Source of the DNA: Silanimonas sp.
Lineage (GTDB): Bacteria > Pseudomonadota > Gammaproteobacteria > Xanthomonadales > Xanthomonadaceae
Direction of reading: 5' to 3'
DNA: 64,000 nucleotides
Assembly (NCBI GenBank): GCA_018334015.1
Contig: JAGXTI010000036.1
Span: 1-64,000 of the forward strand
The notes under the pieces were generated by a model, which had not been told where the DNA came from, searched no databases, and saw only the letters and a program-made list of their open reading frames with translations. Positions 59,055 through 64,000 of this stretch are shown piece by piece. Numbering within the stretch: the stretch's first letter is position 1; every line of letters begins with the position of its first letter. The position numbers were made by a program, and so were the translations under genes.

Positions 59055-62000
59055 GACGGGCCTCGCGGGCAGCGCGGCGGGCGATCATGCGCGCCTCCAG
59101 TTTGCGGATCACAACGTAGAACACCGGGGTGAAGAACAGGCCGAGGAACGTGACGCCGAGCATGCCGAAGAACACCGTCACGCCCATCACATGCCGCACC
59201 TCGAAGCCGGCACCGCTGGCGAACACCAGCGGCAGTACGGCAGCGCAGAAGGCAAAACTGGTCATCAGGATCGGCCGCAGGCGCAGTCGGCAGGCCTCGA
59301 CGGCCGCCTCGACGATGCCGCGACCCTCTCGCTCCAGGTCGCGGGCGAACTCGACGATCAGGATGGCGTTCTTGCAGGCCAGGCCCATCAGCACCACGAG
59401 GCCGATCTGGGTGAACACGTTCATGTCGATGATGGTGGGTGGTGCGGCGGTCATCGGGTTGATCGTGCCCATCGCCATCTGGGCGACGAACCACAGGCCG
59501 TTGACGGTATTGAGCACCCAGATCGCACCGATCGCCGAGAGCAGGCAGAGCGGCACGATCAGGATCACCGCCAGCGGCAGCGACCAGCTCTCGTAGAGCG
59601 CGGCCAGCACCAGATAGACCAGCAGCACACAAAGCACCAGCACGAGGTAGGGCGCCATCCCCTGCTGCACCTGCTGGTAGGTGAGTCCGGTGAAGGCCAG
59701 CGACATGCCCTGCGGCAGCACGCTGGCGGCGGTTTCGGCGGCGATCCGCACGGCATCGCTGCTGCTCACCGCCGCCGGATCAAAAGGATTGGCGCTGAAG
59801 TCGGCGGCCGGGTGGCCGTTGTAGCGGACCACTGGGTCGGGGCCGTAGTCGGGGCGCAGTTCGACAACGCTGCCCAGCGGCACCATCTGGCCCTGTGCAT
59901 TGCGCACCTGCAGGCGTGCGATGTCGGAGGCCTCGTCGCGGAAGGGCGCATCGGCCTGCGCGTACACCGCGAAGGTGCGGCCAAACAGATTGAAGTCGTT
60001 GACGTAGGCGCTGCCCAGGTAGATCTGCAAGGTGGCGAACACATCGCTGAGTGCCAGACCGGCGGCCTTGGCCTGCTCGCGGTCGACCACGGCTTCGAGC
60101 TGCGGCACGTTGGCCTGGAACGAGGAAAACGCCGAGCCCTGCCCGAAACCGGGCTGCTCGCTGATCGCGGCGACCAGTGCTTGGGTAGCGTTGAACAGTT
60201 CGCCGTAGCCCAGTCGACCGTGGTCCATGACATAGGCCTCGACACCGGCGGCATTGCCGTAGCCGGCCACCGGTGGTGGCATGAAGGCAAAAGCCAAGCC
60301 GTCCTGGATGCCGCCAAAGGCGGCGGTCAATTCACCGGCGATGGCCGCGGCTGGCTTCGGCAGCTCCTCCTGCGGATCGAGGCCGATGAACATCACGCCA
60401 ACGTTCGGGGTGGCGACGAAATGCACCGCATTGAGGCCCGGAAACTGCACCACGTTGGCCACGCCGGGTGTCGCCAGTGCGATCTCGCCCATCTGCCGCA
60501 TCGCCGCTTCGGTGCGCTCCAGCGTGGCCCCTTCGGGCAGCTGCACGGCGGCGAACAGGTACTGCTTGTCCTGGGTCGGGATGAAGCCACCGGGAATCTG
60601 GGTGAAGCCCAGCACGGTCACGCCGATCAGGCCGGCGTACAGCACGAGCAGGCGCGGCGCACGGGCGATGGTGCCGCCGATACGGCCGGCGTAGCGGTCG
60701 CTGCTGCGCTTGAAGCGGGCATTGAAGCCGACGAAGAAGCGTCCGAACAGGCGGTCGATGCCGCGGGCGAGGCGGTCTTTGCGGGCACCCACCGGTTGCA
60801 GCAAGCTGGCCGCCAGTGCCGGGCTCAGCGTCAGCGAATTGAACGCCGAGATCAGCACCGAAACGGCGATGGTCACCGCGAACTGCCGGTAGAACTCGCC
60901 GGTCACGCCGCCGATGAAGGCAAGCGGCACGAACACCGCCGCCAGCACCAGCGAGATCGCCACGATCGGCCCACTCACTTCGCCCATCGCCTTGTGTGCG
61001 GCGTCGCGGGGCGAGAGGCCGTCTTCGATGTGGCGCTCGACGTTTTCGACCACCACGATGGCGTCGTCGACCACGATGCCGATGGCCAACACCAGGCCGA
61101 ACAAGGTCAGCACATTGATCGAATAACCAAGCAGCCAGAGCACCGCGAAGGTACCGACGATCGAGACTGGCACCGCCAGCAGCGGAATGATCGAGGCGCG
61201 CCAGGTCTGCAGGAACACCACCACCACCAGCACCACCAGCAGCACGGCCACCAGCAGTTTCTGCACCACCGCGTCGATCGAGGCGCGGACGAACACCGTG
61301 GGGTCGTAGGCCACTTCCCAGGCGATGCCTTCGGGGAAGCCGGTGGCCAGTTCCGCCATGGTCGCCCGCACCGCGTCGGACAGCGCGATGGCGTTGGCGC
61401 CCGGGGCCTGGAAGATGGCGATGGCGGCGGCTTCGCGGTTGTCGAGCAGCGAGTTCAGCGCATAGGTGTTGGCCCCGAGTTCGATGCGGGCGATATCGCG
61501 CAGGCGGGTCATTGCGCCGCCTTCGCCGGTGCGGACGATGATGGCGCCGAATTCCTCGGGCGTTTCCAGCCGGCCACGGACATTGACCAGAAGCTGCGTG
61601 CTGGAACCAGCGGGTTGCGGTGCAGCACCGAGGGCGCCGGCCGAGACCTGGACATTCTGGTCGCGGATCGCGCCGACAATATCGAGCGCGGTGAGCCCGC
61701 GTTCGGCGGCGCGGTCGGGGTCGATCCAGATCCGCATGGCGTACAGTCCGGCACCGAAGGCCTGGGCATTGCCCACGCCCTCCAGCCGGGCCAGTGCGTC
61801 ACGCACGTTCATGGCCGCGAAATTGGACAGGTAGAGCCCGTCGTAGCGCCCGTCCGGCGAGGTCAGGTGGACCACCATGGTGATGTTGGGCGAGACCTTC
61901 GCCGTCGTCACGCCCAGTGCCCGCACCGCCTCCGGCAAGCGCGGCAGGGCCTGGGCCACGCGGTTCTGCACCTGCATGGCGGCGAGGTCGATGTCGGTGC

Positions 62001-62304
62001 CGAGCGCGAAGGTGACCGAGAGCACCACGGTGCCGTCGGAGGCCGAGGCCGAGCGCATGTAGATCATGTTCTCGACGCCGTTGATCGCCTCCTCGAGCGG
62101 TGCCGCCACGGTGTCGGCGATGGTGCGCGGGTTGGCGCCGGGGTAGATCGCCGTGACCTGCACGGTGGGCGGTGCCACCTCGGGGTACTCGGTGATCGGC
62201 AGTGTGGGCAGGGCCAGCAGGCCGGCGACGAAGATCGCGATCGACAGCACCGCGGCCAGGATCGGCCGGTCGATGAAGACGCGGGAGAGATCGGCGTGCG
62301 CCAT
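59047..62304 (-). CDS. RND multidrug efflux permease, MexF-like
   Basis: 1085 residues, twelve membrane helices. It resembles MexF: start MAHADLSRVFIDRPILAAVL, the loop TFALGTDIDLAAMQVQNRVAQALP, and the proton-relay aspartates in GIVVDDAIVVVENVERHI. The second half repeats the first (GLACKNAILIVEFARDLEREG in the eleventh helix region). It exports amphiphilic drugs from the inner membrane/periplasm. Between adaptor (3-bp gap) and outer-membrane factor (8-bp overlap). Confidence 0.95.
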   Translation of the reverse strand: MAHADLSRVFIDRPILAAVLSIAIFVAGLLALPTLPITEYPEVAPPTVQVTAIYPGANPRTIADTVAAPLEEAINGVENMIYMRSASASDGTVVLSVTFALGTDIDLAAMQVQNRVAQALPRLPEAVRALGVTTAKVSPNITMVVHLTSPDGRYDGLYLSNFAAMNVRDALARLEGVGNAQAFGAGLYAMRIWIDPDRAAERGLTALDIVGAIRDQNVQVSAGALGAAPQPAGSSTQLLVNVRGRLETPEEFGAIIVRTGEGGAMTRLRDIARIELGANTYALNSLLDNREAAAIAIFQAPGANAIALSDAVRATMAELATGFPEGIAWEVAYDPTVFVRASIDAVVQKLLVAVLLVVLVVVVFLQTWRASIIPLLAVPVSIVGTFAVLWLLGYSINVLTLFGLVLAIGIVVDDAIVVVENVERHIEDGLSPRDAAHKAMGEVSGPIVAISLVLAAVFVPLAFIGGVTGEFYRQFAVTIAVSVLISAFNSLTLSPALAASLLQPVGARKDRLARGIDRLFGRFFVGFNARFKRSSDRYAGRIGGTIARAPRLLVLYAGLIGVTVLGFTQIPGGFIPTQDKQYLFAAVQLPEGATLERTEAAMRQMGEIALATPGVANVVQFPGLNAVHFVATPNVGVMFIGLDPQEELPKPAAAIAGELTAAFGGIQDGLAFAFMPPPVAGYGNAAGVEAYVMDHGRLGYGELFNATQALVAAISEQPGFGQGSAFSSFQANVPQLEAVVDREQAKAAGLALSDVFATLQIYLGSAYVNDFNLFGRTFAVYAQADAPFRDEASDIARLQVRNAQGQMVPLGSVVELRPDYGPDPVVRYNGHPAADFSANPFDPAAVSSSDAVRIAAETAASVLPQGMSLAFTGLTYQQVQQGMAPYLVLVLCVLLVYLVLAALYESWSLPLAVILIVPLCLLSAIGAIWVLNTVNGLWFVAQMAMGTINPMTAAPPTIIDMNVFTQIGLVVLMGLACKNAILIVEFARDLEREGRGIVEAAVEACRLRLRPILMTSFAFCAAVLPLVFASGAGFEVRHVMGVTVFFGMLGVTFLGLFFTPVFYVVIRKLEARMIARRAAREARHA

Positions 62305-62307
62305 GCC

Positions 62308-63531
62308 TCAGCCCTCGTCCGGGCGGCGGCTGTCGGAGCCGCTGGCGGCGTCCGGCGCATCCATCGCCACCTCGCGGGCGAGCACCGGCGCACCGGGGAA
62401 AAAGATGCGGCGCATGCCATTGACCACCACGCGGTCACCGGCGGCAAGGCCCTGTTCGACCACCACAAGGCCGTCGATCTGCGGCCCCAGCACCACGTCG
62501 CGGCGCAAGGCCACGTTGCCACCTTCAGGGCCCTCGCCCAGCACGAAGACGTAACGGCGATCCTGGTCGGTCAGCACCGCCTGCGGATGGATCAGCACCG
62601 CCTCGCGCTCGCCGGAACCGAGCAGGCGGACGCGGGCGAACAGGCCCGGCGTGAAGCGGCCGTCCGGGTTGGCCAACTCGGCGCGGGCGAGGATGGTGCC
62701 GGTGGCCGGATCGACGATGTTGTCAACGAACACCATGCGACCCTCGTGGGGGAAGCCCTGCTCGTTGGCCAACGCCACCCGCACCGGGTTGGCGGCATCG
62801 CGCGAGCTGGGCCGCTCGCCTTCGCGGGCCATGGCCTGGTAGCGCAGGTAGGCGCGCTCGTCGCTGCGGAAGCTGACGTGCACCGGGTCCTTGCTGACCA
62901 CGCGGGTGAGCACCGGTTCGCCCACCCCGACCAGGTTGCCGGTGCGCAGCAGGATGGCGCCGGCGCGGCCATCGATCGGCGCGCTGATCCGGGTGAAGGA
63001 CAGCTCCAGTTCGGCCTGCGCCACCCGGGCGCGGGCGGCCAGGGTGTCGGCCTCGGCCTGCCCGGCCTCGTTTTCGCGGGCCTCCACTTCGCCGGCTGAA
63101 ACCGCGTTCTCGGCAAGCAATGAGCGGCTGCGCGCCAGTTCGCTGCGTGCCAGCCGTTGCCGTGCCTCGGCGCGGGCGAGGTCGGCGCGGGCCACATCGA
63201 GCGCCGCCCGGTAGGGGCGGTCGTCGATCTCGAACAGCAGCTGGCCGCGACGCAGCAGGGCGCCTTCGCGGAAATGCACGGCGGTGATGGTGCCGGCCAC
63301 CTGCGGCCGGATTTCGGCCTGCTCGATGGCCTCGATCCGGCCGGTGAACTCGTCCCATTGCGCCACGCTGCGCACCAGAACCGGGGCGGCGCTGACCTCG
63401 GCCGGTGGCATGACGAACTCGCCGCCCCCGCTGCAGGCGGCGAGCAGCAGGGCCAGTGCGGCGGTCAGCAGTGGGCGGGGGCCTGGCCCCAGGGGCTTGC
63501 GGCGGGCGGTGGTGGGGATCGAAGCGGCCAT
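62308..63531 (-). CDS. Efflux RND periplasmic adaptor, MexE-like
   Basis: 407 residues: lipoprotein signal peptide ending LLLAACSGGG, then QWDEFTGRIEAIEQAEIRPQVAGTITAVHFREG (barrel-sandwich domain), a long hairpin, and a C-terminal beta-barrel and membrane-proximal region. It bridges the RND pump and the outer-membrane factor. The last 25 residues are a charged disordered tail. Start 63531 directly follows the TetR-type gene stop (3-bp gap), so all four genes are one unit. Confidence 0.93.
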   Translation of the reverse strand: MAASIPTTARRKPLGPGPRPLLTAALALLLAACSGGGEFVMPPAEVSAAPVLVRSVAQWDEFTGRIEAIEQAEIRPQVAGTITAVHFREGALLRRGQLLFEIDDRPYRAALDVARADLARAEARQRLARSELARSRSLLAENAVSAGEVEARENEAGQAEADTLAARARVAQAELELSFTRISAPIDGRAGAILLRTGNLVGVGEPVLTRVVSKDPVHVSFRSDERAYLRYQAMAREGERPSSRDAANPVRVALANEQGFPHEGRMVFVDNIVDPATGTILARAELANPDGRFTPGLFARVRLLGSGEREAVLIHPQAVLTDQDRRYVFVLGEGPEGGNVALRRDVVLGPQIDGLVVVEQGLAAGDRVVVNGMRRIFFPGAPVLAREVAMDAPDAASGSDSRRPDEG

Positions 63532-63534
63532 GGT

Positions 63535-64000
63535 TCAGGGGTCGGAAGACGGGGATGAGGGGAAAGACGACGGGGCTTCGCTGGCGGCCAGGCCGGTCAG
63601 ATCGCGCAGCCGCTGTTCGATCCGTGCGGCCAAGCGCAGGCGGACCTCGGCTGACACCGGCGAGAGGCCGAACAGGCGTGACCAGAACAGGCCATCGGCG
63701 GCCAGCAGGAGCAGGTAGCGTTCAAGATCGGCCTCGTCCCAGCGCCAGTCGGCGAACTCGCGCTGCACATGGGCGCGGACCGGGTCGAGCAATTCGGGGT
63801 CGGCCATCGCCGCACTGAGCAGGCCGGAAACGAAGCGCCGATGCCCGTCGTCATCCTCGGCCAGGCTGCACCGCACATGGCCGAGCAGGCGGGCGGCCTG
63901 GGCCCGGCGTGGGCAGGTGGTGCCGTCGTCCAGGGCTTGCACCTCGACTTGGGCGGCCTCTTCCCATTGCGCCAGATCGGCCTCGATCAGAGCCTTGAGC
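63535..64000 (-). CDS. TetR-family regulator, C-terminal part (5' end beyond window)
   Basis: The frame extends from the window edge into 155 visible codons of the ligand-binding part, with LKALIEADLAQWEEAAQ at the cut, then FVSGLLSAAMADPELLDPVRAHVQREFADWRW and a YLLLLAADGLFWSRLFGL segment typical of TetR C-terminal domains. The DNA-binding part is outside. Placed at the head of the MexEF-OprN-like operon on the same strand, it most likely controls the pump. Confidence 0.75.
   Translation of the reverse strand, partial: LKALIEADLAQWEEAAQVEVQALDDGTTCPRRAQAARLLGHVRCSLAEDDDGHRRFVSGLLSAAMADPELLDPVRAHVQREFADWRWDEADLERYLLLLAADGLFWSRLFGLSPVSAEVRLRLAARIEQRLRDLTGLAASEAPSSFPSSPSSDP

Noticed and set aside
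58738-63099. Long open frame on the plus strand opposite the efflux operon
   Set aside because: Same reason: antisense shadow of three well-recognised genes, with low-complexity His/Gly/Arg-rich translation.

Overview
The window is high-GC gammaproteobacterial chromosome carrying the replication-origin region of what is most probably a member of the Xanthomonadales (Lysobacterales). The grounds are GC-rich third codon positions, the order rpmH-rnpA-yidC-mnmE facing away from dnaA-dnaN-recF-gyrB, and the cluster tonB-exbB-exbD-exbD-pdxJ beyond gyrB, which I recall as a xanthomonad arrangement. No rRNA, tRNA, CRISPR array, complete insertion sequence or prophage was recognised.

Layout. 1-1650: a coupled minus-strand pair (secreted protein plus CPBP membrane protease) behind a G9 tract. 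1.8-12.3 kb: tatABC, a SYLF lipid-binding protein, hemH, a YgjP-like metallopeptidase, rdgC, ttcA, a DUF465 protein, plsB, a lipoprotein and tdk. 12.4-20.7 kb: rep helicase, a stand-alone EAL phosphodiesterase, a fused indolepyruvate ferredoxin oxidoreductase, cardiolipin synthase and two very small genes. 20.8-28.3 kb: a sensor diguanylate cyclase interrupted by an in-frame amber codon, pdxJ, the TonB energy-transduction operon and a TPR protein. 28.5-31.1 kb: an ATP-grasp glutamate-ligase-like protein with an inactive transglutaminase/membrane protein. 31.1-41.5 kb: the origin block, with gyrB, recF (which contains one exact and one near-match parS palindrome), dnaN, a DnaA-box-bearing intergenic region, dnaA, rpmH, rnpA, yidC and mnmE.

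41.5-45.7 kb is an accessory segment directly behind mnmE: a single-chain MmeI-type restriction-modification enzyme and a DUF4258/HTH toxin-antitoxin pair. 45.8-51.6 kb: phhA with a divergent Lrp-type regulator, rhomboid protease, rlmI, a DCC-family thiol protein, and a tight three-gene cluster ending in a TerB/J-domain protein and a J-like protein without HPD. 51.7-56.5 kb is a cyclic-di-GMP operon: response regulator-GGDEF-EAL (carrying two +1 frameshifts in this sequence), a YfiR-family periplasmic protein and a histidine kinase with a CHASE8-like sensor domain. 56.6-64 kb: fbp and a MexEF-OprN-like efflux operon led by a TetR-type gene that runs off the window.

How the parts fit. The origin block supplies initiation (DnaA, probable oriC), the clamp, gyrase and candidate ParB sites. 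TonB/ExbB/ExbD powers outer-membrane uptake. Three loci deal with cyclic-di-GMP, and the two multidomain ones carry all three gene-breaking lesions seen. The most interesting candidate system is the YfiR / CHASE8-kinase / response-regulator-phosphodiesterase module, which looks like a YfiBNR-type sensor rewired through a phosphorelay.
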